In this document: positions 17,825 through 26,267 of the stretch, in pieces
How the letters are laid out: every line of letters starts with the position of its first letter
How positions within the stretch are numbered: position 1 is the stretch's first letter
Source of the DNA: CAZLRH01 sp964562015
Lineage (GTDB): Bacteria; Verrucomicrobiota; Verrucomicrobiia; Opitutales; JABDGR01
Assembly: GCA_964562015.1 (NCBI GenBank)
Contig: CAZLRH010000003.1
Location: 245,526-309,525, forward strand
Length of the DNA: 64,000 nt
Direction of reading: 5' to 3'
Program-made: the position numbers and the translations under genes
The notes under the pieces: generated by a model
The model's input: only the letters and a program-made list of their open reading frames with translations
Told to the model about the DNA's origin: nothing
Database searches by the model: none

Positions 17825-18922
17825 ATGATTGCCGTGCGCGTGGAAAACCTGGTCAAGCGTTTCGGGACAACCGTGGCGCTCGACCACGTCAATCTGGTCA
17901 TTGAGCCCGGCGAATTGTTCTTTCTGCTGGGGCCCAGCGGTTGTGGCAAGACCACGCTGCTGCGCTGCCTGGCGGGTTTTTGTCTTCCCGAGGAGGGCCG
18001 GGTGCTTTTCGGCGACGACGATGTCACGCGGCTCGAGCCCCACCTGCGCCATACGGGCATGGTGTTTCAGAATTATGCCCTGTGGCCGCATTTGGACGTG
18101 TCCGACAACGTGGCCTTCGCGCTGCGCCAGCAACGCCGCCCGCGGGATGAAATCGCGCGCCGGGTGCGCGAGGCGCTGGCGTCCGTGCACATGGAGGAAT
18201 ACGCGGAGCGCAAGATTCACCAGCTTTCGGGCGGCCAGCAGCAACGCGTGGCCCTGGCGCGCGCGCTCGTTGCCCGGCCTCGTTGCCTGTTGTTGGATGA
18301 GCCACTATCAAATCTTGACGCGAAATTGCGCCACGACATGCGCCAGGAAATTCGGCGCGTGTGCAAGGACTCCGGCCTCACCGCGATTTATGTGACGCAC
18401 GATCAGAAGGAGTCGCTGTCCATCGGTGACCGGCTGGCGGTACTCTCCAACGGGCGGGTGCGGCAACTCGGCACGCCGCGCGAGGTTTACCGGCGTCCGC
18501 GCGACAAATTCGTGGCGGATTTCATCGGCGAGACGAATCTTCTCGAAGGCGAAATTGTCCGCGCGGGGGCGGGCGAGGCCTTCGTGCGCACCGCCGTGGG
18601 TGATTTTCAAGGCGTGCTGGCGGACCCGGCCGCCACTCCGGCGCCGGGCACGCGCGTGACTTTGTCCATCCGGCCGGAGTGCCTGCGGCTCGTCAGCGAA
18701 CCGGCGGACGAAAACACGCTCACCGGCACCATCGGCAGTTTCGCGTATTACGGCGAAGTGGCGCACTACGAATTTGAGGCGGCCGCCGCGGCGGGCCGCA
18801 CGTTGGCCGCGCCTGTGCGCCTGCGCATTTCGGAAATCAATCCCCGGCACCTGGCCACCACCCAGGGCAAACTCCAATATGCCTGCGCCGATCCCGACGA
18901 CGTCGTGGTGCTCGCGGAGTAG
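17825..18922 (+). CDS. ABC transporter ATPase, CUT1/PotA/FbpC-like (MOI family)
   Basis: A 365-residue ATP-binding subunit. Walker A is GPSGCGKTT at residues 36-44, the Q-loop is VFQNYALWPHL, the signature is LSGGQQQR at 134-141, Walker B is CLLLDEP at 154-160, and the H-loop is VTHDQKE. The C-terminal 120 residues form a TOBE-type regulatory domain (LSIRPECLRLV). It resembles the ATPases of Fe(III), polyamine and phosphonate importers. The ATG at 17825 directly follows a GTG in the same frame. The periplasmic binding protein follows 12 nt later. No permease gene is adjacent. Confidence 0.9.
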   Translation: MIAVRVENLVKRFGTTVALDHVNLVIEPGELFFLLGPSGCGKTTLLRCLAGFCLPEEGRVLFGDDDVTRLEPHLRHTGMVFQNYALWPHLDVSDNVAFALRQQRRPRDEIARRVREALASVHMEEYAERKIHQLSGGQQQRVALARALVARPRCLLLDEPLSNLDAKLRHDMRQEIRRVCKDSGLTAIYVTHDQKESLSIGDRLAVLSNGRVRQLGTPREVYRRPRDKFVADFIGETNLLEGEIVRAGAGEAFVRTAVGDFQGVLADPAATPAPGTRVTLSIRPECLRLVSEPADENTLTGTIGSFAYYGEVAHYEFEAAAAAGRTLAAPVRLRISEINPRHLATTQGKLQYACADPDDVVVLAE

Positions 18923-18934
18923 TCCTTTGCCTCG

Positions 18935-20596
18935 ATGCGTGAGAAGCTGATCATCCCGCTGCTGATTGCCGTGGTGGTGGGCCTGCCCCTCGCCCTGCGC
19001 CATCACGACGCCCCGCCCGCGCACGCGGACGACACGCTGGTGATCATCGGCCCGCAGACCAATGCGGTGCGCGATGAATTTACCCGCGCGTTTCGCGACT
19101 CCTGGCGCCAGCAGACTGGCCGCGAGGTCGCGCTCGATTGGCGCACCGTCGGCGGCGCGAGCGACATCACGCGCTACCTCAACTCCACCTACACGGGTGT
19201 CTTTCGCAATTATTGGGAAAATGAATTGCACCGCCCGTGGAGCGCCGCCGTCGAGCAGGGTTTTGCGAACCCGCGCCTGACGCCCGACGCCGTCCCGCCG
19301 GCCGGCGCCGACGCCAAACAGCGCGCGGAATTTGCCGAGGCGGTGGCCGCCCGCCAGGCCTTTCTCGCCAGCAATCTCAGCGTGGGCATCGATGTTTTTT
19401 TCGGCGGGGGCAGTTATGATTTCAGCCAACAGGCGGCGCGCGGCCAGCTTGTGGCCAACGGCGTCGAGCAGCGGCATCCCGACTGGTTCACACCGGCCAT
19501 TTTCCCGCTCGAATTCGCGGGCGAGGCGCTACGCGACGCACAGGGCTGCTGGGAAGGCACCGCGCTCTCCACCTTCGGCCTTATTTTTAATCGAGACCGT
19601 TTGCAGGCGGTGAATTTTTCCGGCGAGCCCACGCGCTGGGCGGACCTTACGGATCCGCGTTTTGCCGGGGCCGTGGCCCTGGCCGATCCGACCCAAAGCG
19701 CCTCGAACGCCAAGGCCTTTGAAATGATTGTGCAACAGCAGATGCAGCAAAGCGTCGCGGCGGCCGGCAACGCCACGACGCCTTCCCTTGCGGCGCTCGC
19801 GGCCGGCTGGCAGGCGGGGATGCAACTCATCCAGCTCGCCTCGGCCAACAGCGCGTACTACACGGATTACGCGGCCAAGCCCAACCTCGATGTCGCCGCG
19901 GGTGACTGCGCCATCGGCATGTCCATCGACTTTTACGGACGGATGGAGGAGGAGACGATTATCCAGCGCAATCCCACCGATCCCGCCCGCGCGCACCGTT
20001 TCGGCTACCTGATGCCGCGCGGCGGCTCGTCGCTGTCGGCGGACCCGATTGGGCTGTTGCGCGGCGCGCCGCATCCCGACGTGGCCCGCGCGTTTATTGA
20101 TTTTGTGCTCTCGGTCGACGGGCAGAAATTGTGGAATTTCCGGCCCGGCACGCCCGGCGGCCCGGCCACCCATGCGCTGCGCCGCTCGCCGATTCGCCGC
20201 GATCTTTATGACCCGGTGTGGCGGCCCTACCTTTCCGATCCCGACGTTTTGCCCTACGAGGAAACGGGCGATTTCGTGTATCACGCAAGCTGGACGAGCC
20301 CGGTTTTTTCCGAACTCCGGTTCGTGATCAAAGCCGCGTTCATCGATCCGCATCCGGAATTGGCGGCGGCCTGGTCGTCCATCCAGCGGGCCCGCGCCGA
20401 AGGGCGGACCGCAGCGGCCACGGCCGCGCTCGCCAAATTGCAGGATCTAACGGCGATTGATTATGCCGCTGTGAATGGCCCGATCAAAACCGCGCTCGCA
20501 GGCGGCCCGCTGGGACGGCTCGACCTCGAAGCCCAGCTCAACGACCACTTTCGTCAGCAGTACGCTGCCGCTCGTGTGTTGGCGGACGGACCTTGA
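18935..20596 (+). CDS. ABC transporter extracellular solute-binding protein
   Basis: A 553-residue periplasmic binding protein with an N-terminal hydrophobic signal segment (KLIIPLLIAVVVGLPLAL). The mature part starts TLVIIGPQTNAVRDEFTRAF, the opening strand and helix of family 1 binding proteins that serve Fe(III)- or sugar-type importers. It continues with WEGTALSTFGLIFNRD, RWADLTDPRFAGAVALADPT and GRMEEETI. The length exceeds the usual 330-450 residues. It probably works with the ATPase just upstream; the ligand is unknown. The expected permease is missing: the next gene, 123 nt on, is a LodA-type oxidase. Confidence 0.85.
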   Translation: MREKLIIPLLIAVVVGLPLALRHHDAPPAHADDTLVIIGPQTNAVRDEFTRAFRDSWRQQTGREVALDWRTVGGASDITRYLNSTYTGVFRNYWENELHRPWSAAVEQGFANPRLTPDAVPPAGADAKQRAEFAEAVAARQAFLASNLSVGIDVFFGGGSYDFSQQAARGQLVANGVEQRHPDWFTPAIFPLEFAGEALRDAQGCWEGTALSTFGLIFNRDRLQAVNFSGEPTRWADLTDPRFAGAVALADPTQSASNAKAFEMIVQQQMQQSVAAAGNATTPSLAALAAGWQAGMQLIQLASANSAYYTDYAAKPNLDVAAGDCAIGMSIDFYGRMEEETIIQRNPTDPARAHRFGYLMPRGGSSLSADPIGLLRGAPHPDVARAFIDFVLSVDGQKLWNFRPGTPGGPATHALRRSPIRRDLYDPVWRPYLSDPDVLPYEETGDFVYHASWTSPVFSELRFVIKAAFIDPHPELAAAWSSIQRARAEGRTAAATAALAKLQDLTAIDYAAVNGPIKTALAGGPLGRLDLEAQLNDHFRQQYAAARVLADGP

Positions 20597-20627
20597 TGTT
20601 CGCTGATGCGAGCGCACGCACTTTTTG

Positions 20628-20678
20628 CCCGCGCGCGGTGCCTGGCAATGGTTTGAAACTGGCTTGCCGGTGCGCGGG
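20628..20678. other. Imperfect inverted repeat ahead of the lodA-like gene
   Basis: CCCGCGC (20628-20634) pairs with GCGCGGG (20672-20678), and GGCAA (20644-20648) pairs with TTGCC (20664-20668), with unequal bulges. It sits in the 123-nt gap between the binding protein and the quinoprotein gene. No T-run follows, so it is not an ordinary intrinsic terminator. It could be a leader structure or chance. Confidence 0.35.
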
Positions 20679-20719
20679 TTCAAAGGTGTAGTATCACGAT
20701 TGCCTGCTGTTGGCTGTCC

Positions 20720-22627
20720 ATGGTTACCCGTCGAAAATTCATCGGTCTGTTGGCCGCCTTGCCGGGCGTCAATTACGGGGCTACTGCCGCCAGCACACCG
20801 GCCGCGGGCGCGGACACGCGGATAACGCACGCGAAAATTCATCCGGCCCTCGGCATCGCCCGCGTGGGCAACAGTCGTGACGAATTTTTCCTTGGGCCGG
20901 AAGTCCCGGAGGCGCCGGCGCTGCCGGCGGGTTCCTACAAGGACAAAACCGGCGCGCTCAAGCGCCAGGCCGCGCAGTTTCGCCTGTACGGCTACAATGC
21001 GGCGGGCGAAGTGGTGCAGGAATTGACGCCGGAGTACGCGACCATCGCGTGGACGGTCCATTTGGCGAATAAAAAGGCGGCCTGGTATGAATTTCAGATG
21101 GCCATGGATATTCTCGAGGCCTCGTTGCCCGGCGCGGCCTCCTCGCACCGGCGCAATCCGGAGTACGCGGGCGCCGCCCGAAAGAATCTAATCATCGACC
21201 CCGGCCCCCGCACGATTCGCGGAAAATCCACGCGAGGCGCCGCCTACCAATTCGATACCGGCAAGTTTCTAAATCTCGACGTGCCGCTGGGAGAGTTGCG
21301 CACCACCGAACAGGGACGCTTGCTGGTGTTGGGCGGCTTCGGCCTGTCGCGCTCAGTGACCGGTCAGGCGCCCGAAGAGTACGGCAACAACAACGGCTGG
21401 CATGACGACATTTCGGATGGTCCCGTGGACGCCAAAGTCACCATGGACAATCGCGAGGTTCCGGTCGAAGGCGCATGGGTGGTGGTGGCGCCGCCGAATT
21501 ATGCGCCGGCCTTGAAGACCGTGCGCACGCTGTACGATTTGGTTTATGATTGCTCGATCACCTGGGGTTTGCGGAAAGCGCCGGACAAAGTTTATTTCAG
21601 CCGGCACATCGCACCCATTTTTCGCCGCTTGTCGGGGCTGCAATGGGTGAACCAAGGTTTTGCGGCCGCCTTTGGCTTTGGCGCGGCCGACAACGCCGAG
21701 CAAATCATTCCGCGGCTGGCCGATGCCGCCGAGTCCAACCGACCTTACCGCCAGGAGATTTATGCGCATTTTCGCAATCCCGCGGAGCGCCGTTTGGGCA
21801 AGGCGCTCTGGCCGATGTTTTATGGCGATGCCGTGGATAGTTTCACCGAAGTGGCGCTCGACCCGACCTTGAAACTCGAGCGCGGGATGTCCGCGCTTTC
21901 GGGCACACAATTGGGCTGGCTGGAAAAATGGGCCGCCGGCGATTTTATCAGCGATTTGGCGGGCGCGCCTGCGGTGGCCAAAACGCTGGAGGACATTCCG
22001 CTCGCCGAGCAACCCGCGGCGTTGGATGAGGCCGCGCTTTCGTTTTGCATCGCCGATGCCTTTCACCCCGGTTGCGAAATCACCTGGATTGCGCGCCGCC
22101 GAAATTTATATGACGGCGCGCTGCGCATTCGCCGCCGACCAGCGGGCGCGCCCGAGCGCGATTACGGGGACATTCTGCTCCCGGCGGTGGCGATTGGGGA
22201 GAACGGGCCGCTCACGGGTGCGGGGCCCGGCGACCTCACGCGCTGGATGGCCGTGCCGTGGCAGACGGATACCGCGGATTGCCTCTGGAGCTACGATTTT
22301 TTCCGCATGTCGGATTCCCTGCCGACTTACTGGCCCGCGCGCGTGCCGAACCAGGTGCTGAGCGAGGCCGATTACAACGTCGCGATGGACGCCACCCGCC
22401 CGCTCGCCCAACGGCAGGCGGCCTTCAACACGCGGCGCAACTGGTTTCGCGGCTTGACGCGACCGAACGCGCAAATGGTCACGGATTTTCACAAATTGGG
22501 CGTCATCGAGGAACGGCCCGGGCCGACCGGCATTCCGCAACTTCCGTCGCTCATGCTGGTCGAATCCCGGCCGGCGTTGCCGTTGCCGGAATACGCTCCG
22601 CCGCGTGCGGGCCGCCGGGCACAGTAG
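20720..22627 (+). CDS. lodA-like: LodA/GoxA-family CTQ quinoprotein amino-acid oxidase with Tat-like leader
   Basis: A 635-residue member of the LodA/GoxA family, enzymes that oxidise amino acids (lysine epsilon-amine, glycine) to aldehyde or keto product, NH3 and H2O2. They use a cysteine-tryptophylquinone made from their own side chains. The family opening IHPALGIARVGNS (residues 40-52) and FFLGPEVP are present. The cofactor Cys is likely Cys452 in FHPGCEITW. The Trp is likely Trp514 in VPWQTD (Trp509 in TRWMAV is the alternative). Late motifs YWPARVPNQVLSE also match. The N-terminus TRRKFIGLLAALPG resembles a twin-arginine export signal. The maturase-like gene follows 27 nt later. Substrate is not predictable. 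Confidence 0.88.
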   Translation: MVTRRKFIGLLAALPGVNYGATAASTPAAGADTRITHAKIHPALGIARVGNSRDEFFLGPEVPEAPALPAGSYKDKTGALKRQAAQFRLYGYNAAGEVVQELTPEYATIAWTVHLANKKAAWYEFQMAMDILEASLPGAASSHRRNPEYAGAARKNLIIDPGPRTIRGKSTRGAAYQFDTGKFLNLDVPLGELRTTEQGRLLVLGGFGLSRSVTGQAPEEYGNNNGWHDDISDGPVDAKVTMDNREVPVEGAWVVVAPPNYAPALKTVRTLYDLVYDCSITWGLRKAPDKVYFSRHIAPIFRRLSGLQWVNQGFAAAFGFGAADNAEQIIPRLADAAESNRPYRQEIYAHFRNPAERRLGKALWPMFYGDAVDSFTEVALDPTLKLERGMSALSGTQLGWLEKWAAGDFISDLAGAPAVAKTLEDIPLAEQPAALDEAALSFCIADAFHPGCEITWIARRRNLYDGALRIRRRPAGAPERDYGDILLPAVAIGENGPLTGAGPGDLTRWMAVPWQTDTADCLWSYDFFRMSDSLPTYWPARVPNQVLSEADYNVAMDATRPLAQRQAAFNTRRNWFRGLTRPNAQMVTDFHKLGVIEERPGPTGIPQLPSLMLVESRPALPLPEYAPPRAGRRAQ

Positions 22628-22654
22628 GCTTGGCGTGGCCGCAAAAAATTTTCC

Positions 22655-23737
22655 ATGGTTGAAACTGAGGTCTTGGTCATTGGCGGCGGACCGGCGGGCG
22701 CAGCGGCGGCGCTGACCCTCGCGCAGGCGGGCGTGCGCTGTGTGTTGCTCGAGGGTCACACTGCACCGGTGTGGAAGATCGGCGAGACACTCGCACCCGA
22801 GGCGCGCCAAGTTTTGCAAGCCCTCGGCGTGTGGAACGAGTTTGAACGGGACGGCCATTTGCCGTCGCCGGGAAATTGTTCGGCCTGGGGCGGCGAGGAA
22901 CTGGTGGCGAAGGATTTTATTTTCAACCGCCATGGCAGCGCTTGGCAATTGGACCGCCCGAAATTTGAAACCATGCTCCTGCGCGCGGCTGAAAGCGCGG
23001 GCACCGTAGTGCGCCGCGGCGTTTCGTCGCCCACGATCGAGCGCGGGCCGGGTGGCTGGAAAGTTACGGGCGGGGAATGCGATTTTCGCGCACGCTGGCT
23101 GGTGGATGCGTCGGGGCGCGGCTCCCAACTCGCGCGGTTACTCGGCGTCACGCGGCAGAATTTGGACAAACTGGTCGCGATCTATGTGGTCGCGGCCACG
23201 CCGGTGGCGTCGGATGCGGATGCGCGCACTTATGTCGAGGCCTGCGCCGAGGGCTGGTGGTATTCTGCGCTCACCCCGGGCAACCGCCGCATTTTTGCGC
23301 TACAAACGGACGCGGATTTGCTGCCTGGCCAGGAGTGGAGATCGGCCGAGTGGTTTCGCGCGCGCTTGCACGAGACCCAATACCTGCGTCAACTCGCGAT
23401 GGGGCCGGAGGTGGAATTTGAGCACGCGCCCAAATTGACCTCGGCGCATTCCGGCCGGCTGGAAAAGTGCCACGGCGACGGCTGGCTCGCGGTGGGAGAC
23501 GCCGCGCAATCGTTCGACCCGCTCTCCGGCGAAGGTTTGTTTCACGCCCTGCTCACCGGTCGCGAAGCCGCGCTGTGCCTGCGGGCCGTTTTGTCCGGCG
23601 CGCAGGATGGTCTCGCAAAATATGCTGCGTTGAACCGCTCGTTGTGGAATCGGTTCCTCGTGAATCGGCAAGAGTGTTATGCGAGCGAAGGACGCTGGCC
23701 GGAAATGCCGTTTTGGGCGCGGCGAATCAAGGGCTAA
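22655..23737 (+). CDS. lodB-like: LodB-type FAD-dependent maturase of the CTQ oxidase
   Basis: A 360-residue flavoprotein of the halogenase/oxygenase fold. It has GGGPAGAAAAL at residues 10-20 for FAD binding, KIGETLAPEARQVLQALGV, WLVDASGRGSQLARLLGV and the second FAD motif VGDAAQSFDPLSGEGL (Asp282). In characterised pairs, LodB is needed to build the cysteine-tryptophylquinone in LodA inside the cell. The position 27 nt after the lodA-like gene fits that role. No signal peptide is seen. The C-terminus (RWPEMPFWARR) agrees with the LodB group rather than true tryptophan halogenases. A stand-alone halogenase is less likely. Confidence 0.85.
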   Translation: MVETEVLVIGGGPAGAAAALTLAQAGVRCVLLEGHTAPVWKIGETLAPEARQVLQALGVWNEFERDGHLPSPGNCSAWGGEELVAKDFIFNRHGSAWQLDRPKFETMLLRAAESAGTVVRRGVSSPTIERGPGGWKVTGGECDFRARWLVDASGRGSQLARLLGVTRQNLDKLVAIYVVAATPVASDADARTYVEACAEGWWYSALTPGNRRIFALQTDADLLPGQEWRSAEWFRARLHETQYLRQLAMGPEVEFEHAPKLTSAHSGRLEKCHGDGWLAVGDAAQSFDPLSGEGLFHALLTGREAALCLRAVLSGAQDGLAKYAALNRSLWNRFLVNRQECYASEGRWPEMPFWARRIKG

Positions 23738-23799
23738 ATTGCCGCAATAGCGTGATGGAATAAACTTGAGCGAACAGAAAAATCTCCTAGCCATTAGTG

Positions 23800-24411
23800 A
23801 TGGCTAATGACATGCCGATAGTTCCTTCAGAAGCAGCCGTAGAAATTGTAAAACGCAATGGATTTCTGTTTGGATTGGGAATAATGGCAATGACGGGGCC
23901 GCCTTTGCTACTGGGGATTAGTTTGAATATGTTTTTTTGGGTGCCAGCGGTTGCTGGTTTAATGTGTGTTTTCGTGGGGCTGCGCCGCTTGCCGGTCAAT
24001 CGCCAAAAAGCTGTAAACCGGGTTGGAGTGCTAATTTGTTTTTTCGCGTCAGTTACCCCTGTTCTCCTGACGTCATATGCAAATCGCTCGGGAGCTGCGA
24101 TCCGGGTGGTTATCCCGTTGGGATATCAGGGGGAAATAGCGCTCGTGAAAAATCACAATTCAGGCAAAGAAGTAAAAATAGAGAATGGAGTTTGGCTGCT
24201 CGAGATTCCCGCGAATGGCACGCTGGTCGTTAAAGACGATTGGCCGTTATACCTGTGGCATAAGGAGGAATTTGTTTATGCGGATGGTAGTGAGGCCAAA
24301 GTTGAATCTTTGGGCACGGAAGTGGGAAGTATTCAGACGAGTACCCACTCGTGGTCGGGAAGCGCAATATTCGACGGAGCGACGACTAAATGGAAAGTCT
24401 TGGGGAAATAG
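23800..24411 (+). CDS. Small membrane protein of unknown function
   Basis: A 203-residue protein not recognised as a known family. Two hydrophobic segments (about residues 23-42 and 45-60) and a third (about 72-92) are followed by a soluble domain of alternating strands (IRVVIPLGYQGEIALVK, VWLLEIPANGTLVVKD). An outside beta-rich domain is plausible. It is clearly less GC-rich than the genes before it. The start is the ATG at 23800, next to a GTG at 23797. It is 62 nt downstream of the lodB-like gene in the same direction, but a shared role is only a guess. It converges on the aldo/keto reductase gene. Confidence 0.55.
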   Translation: MANDMPIVPSEAAVEIVKRNGFLFGLGIMAMTGPPLLLGISLNMFFWVPAVAGLMCVFVGLRRLPVNRQKAVNRVGVLICFFASVTPVLLTSYANRSGAAIRVVIPLGYQGEIALVKNHNSGKEVKIENGVWLLEIPANGTLVVKDDWPLYLWHKEEFVYADGSEAKVESLGTEVGSIQTSTHSWSGSAIFDGATTKWKVLGK

Positions 24412-24426
24412 GGCGCAAGCGCTGTA

Positions 24427-25461
24427 TTAACCGGTCGGAAACGGATTGCGCTCGAATTGCGCCTGATGCCAGTAGGGATAGATGCGTTGTTTCGCGCTGG
24501 CCTCGTCGAGCCGGGCAATCTGCGCGGGCGTAAGTGTCCAACCAACGGCGCCGAGATTTTGGCGCAACTGTTCCTCGTCGCGTGCGCCGAGAATGACGGT
24601 GGCGACCGTCGGGCGCTGCAGCACCCAGTTAATGGCGATTTGCGCCACGGTGCGGCCCGTTTCACGGGCAATTTCATCCAGCGCGTCCACCACACGATAA
24701 ATATATTCATCTTCAGCCGGGGGCACGACGCGCAAGGTGCCGGGATCGTGCAGACGGCTGACTTTCGGCAGCGGCTGGCCGCGGCGCACTTTGCCCCCGA
24801 GCCGCCCCATGCCGAGCGGGCTCCACACGACAGTGCCCACGCCCTGGTCCAATGCCAGCGGCATGAGCTCCCATTCGTACTCGCGTCCGATGAGGGAATA
24901 AAATGCCTGGTGCGCCACATACCGGCCCAGCCCGTATTTTTCGGAAATCGCCAGTGACTTCATCAGATGCCAACCGGAAAAATTCGAGCACCCGAGGTAG
25001 CGGATTTTGCCTGCTCGCACGAGGTCGTCGAGCGCATGCAGCGCCTCTTCGACGGGAGTCATGGCGTCGAAGCCATGCAATTGATAAAGGTCGATGTAAT
25101 CGGTGCCGAGGCGGCGCAGGCTCGCTTCGCAGGCGGCGATGAGGTGCGCGCGCGACGAGCCCACGTCATTCGGCCCGGGGCCCACGCGAAACGTCGCCTT
25201 CGTGGAAATAATCACGCGTTCGCGCCGCCCGCGAAGGGCGCCGCCGAGCACTTCCTCGGCCGCGCCCGCCGAGTACATGTCCGCGGTGTCAAACATCGTG
25301 AGCCCGGCCTCGAGGCACAGGTCCACGAGCCGCGTGGCTTCCTTCACGCCGATGCCGCCCCACGCCTCAAAACCGCGTCCGCCGCCAAAGGTTGCCGTGC
25401 CCAGGCTGAGCACCGGCACGCGTAAACCCGACCGGCCAAGATGTCTGAATTCCATCGACAT
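24427..25461 (-). CDS. Aldo/keto reductase
   Basis: An NAD(P)H-dependent oxidoreductase with a TIM-barrel fold, 344 residues. The catalytic tetrad is visible as FDTADMYSAG (Asp and Tyr), ISTKATF (Lys) and YQLHGFD (His). LGTATFGGG near the start and LGCSNFSGWHLMKS and ILGARDEEQLRQNL later are typical of the YajO/Tas-type subgroup. The physiological carbonyl substrate is unknown. MSMEFRH and MEFRH are both possible starts, six bases apart. It is convergent with the membrane protein gene and is followed 48 nt away by the GPP34 gene, which ends in the other direction relative to it. Confidence 0.92.
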   Translation of the reverse strand: MSMEFRHLGRSGLRVPVLSLGTATFGGGRGFEAWGGIGVKEATRLVDLCLEAGLTMFDTADMYSAGAAEEVLGGALRGRRERVIISTKATFRVGPGPNDVGSSRAHLIAACEASLRRLGTDYIDLYQLHGFDAMTPVEEALHALDDLVRAGKIRYLGCSNFSGWHLMKSLAISEKYGLGRYVAHQAFYSLIGREYEWELMPLALDQGVGTVVWSPLGMGRLGGKVRRGQPLPKVSRLHDPGTLRVVPPAEDEYIYRVVDALDEIARETGRTVAQIAINWVLQRPTVATVILGARDEEQLRQNLGAVGWTLTPAQIARLDEASAKQRIYPYWHQAQFERNPFPTG

Positions 25462-25509
25462 AAATATTAATGGCTAGAGATTACCGAGGCGGAAAGCGCC
25501 ATAGCTTCG

Positions 25510-26169
25510 CTAACTTTTTTCTTTGCCCTCAGCGGCCTCGCGCAGGGAAAGGTTTTCCATTTTGCGCGCGGCCGTCAGCAGGGCCGCGCCGAGCGATTCC
25601 ATTTTGGCGATTTCCTGCAGGCGCGCGCGGGCCTTTTCCAATTCCGCCGGCGAAAAAACCATCCGCTGCAACTGGCAGGCCTCGACGAGCGCGATGATGA
25701 CCACGTCGCGCGGCTCCGGCACCTGGTCCTCCAAAACGACGCGGCGGATGCGCTCGCGCACGGCGGCCTCCTCGCGTGCGTCCTTTTCCGGATGGGTCAC
25801 TTCCCGCACCTTCCACAAAATCCGTTTTTCGCGCCGGGTGAGAATGCCCTTGGTCTCGAGGCCTTGGAGCAGCGGCTCAATCAAGTCCGGCGCGATGAGC
25901 GCGACGCGGGCCAGCGATTGTTGCAGTGAGAGCAGGCCGCGATCCGCGCGCAAGGCGCCCAGAGCGCGGTCCAGCAAAGTGTCGCCGGTGGCGCTCCAAT
26001 TCATCACCCGCAGCGAGGAGAGGTCGGTGTCGACCCGTTCCTGAAACGACAATTCAAACAGCAACGCGCCGGCGAGCGCCAGTTCGAGCGCCTTGGGCGG
26101 CAGCGGGTGGAGGCGGCCCGTTGCGTCGTCGAGCGCGAGCAGCAAAATCTCTTCGGCGAAGCGCAGCAT
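25510..26169 (-). CDS. GPP34 (GOLPH3/Vps74-like) domain protein
   Basis: A 219-residue protein whose sequence follows the GPP34 pattern: MLRFAEEILLLALDDATGR, LALAGALLFELSFQERVDTD, a basic patch around LTRREKRILWKVREVT, and VVIIALVEACQLQRMVF. In eukaryotes this fold binds PI4P on Golgi membranes and glycosyltransferases. In bacteria the role is unclear and may involve membrane-lipid or secondary-metabolite processes. The frame opens at a TTG (26217), but the ATG at 26169 yields the family N-terminus. The gene is 98 nt from the divergent GYF gene. No neighbour points to a pathway. Confidence 0.78.
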   Translation of the reverse strand: MLRFAEEILLLALDDATGRLHPLPPKALELALAGALLFELSFQERVDTDLSSLRVMNWSATGDTLLDRALGALRADRGLLSLQQSLARVALIAPDLIEPLLQGLETKGILTRREKRILWKVREVTHPEKDAREEAAVRERIRRVVLEDQVPEPRDVVIIALVEACQLQRMVFSPAELEKARARLQEIAKMESLGAALLTAARKMENLSLREAAEGKEKS

Positions 26170-26267
26170 GGGCGGAAAGGCGGCTTTCACTGCGCCCCAT
26201 CCGCCACCTGCTGGCAAGCCAAATGCGGAATTGCCAGCGGCTTTGCACCCGTTCTAAATTACCGTTT

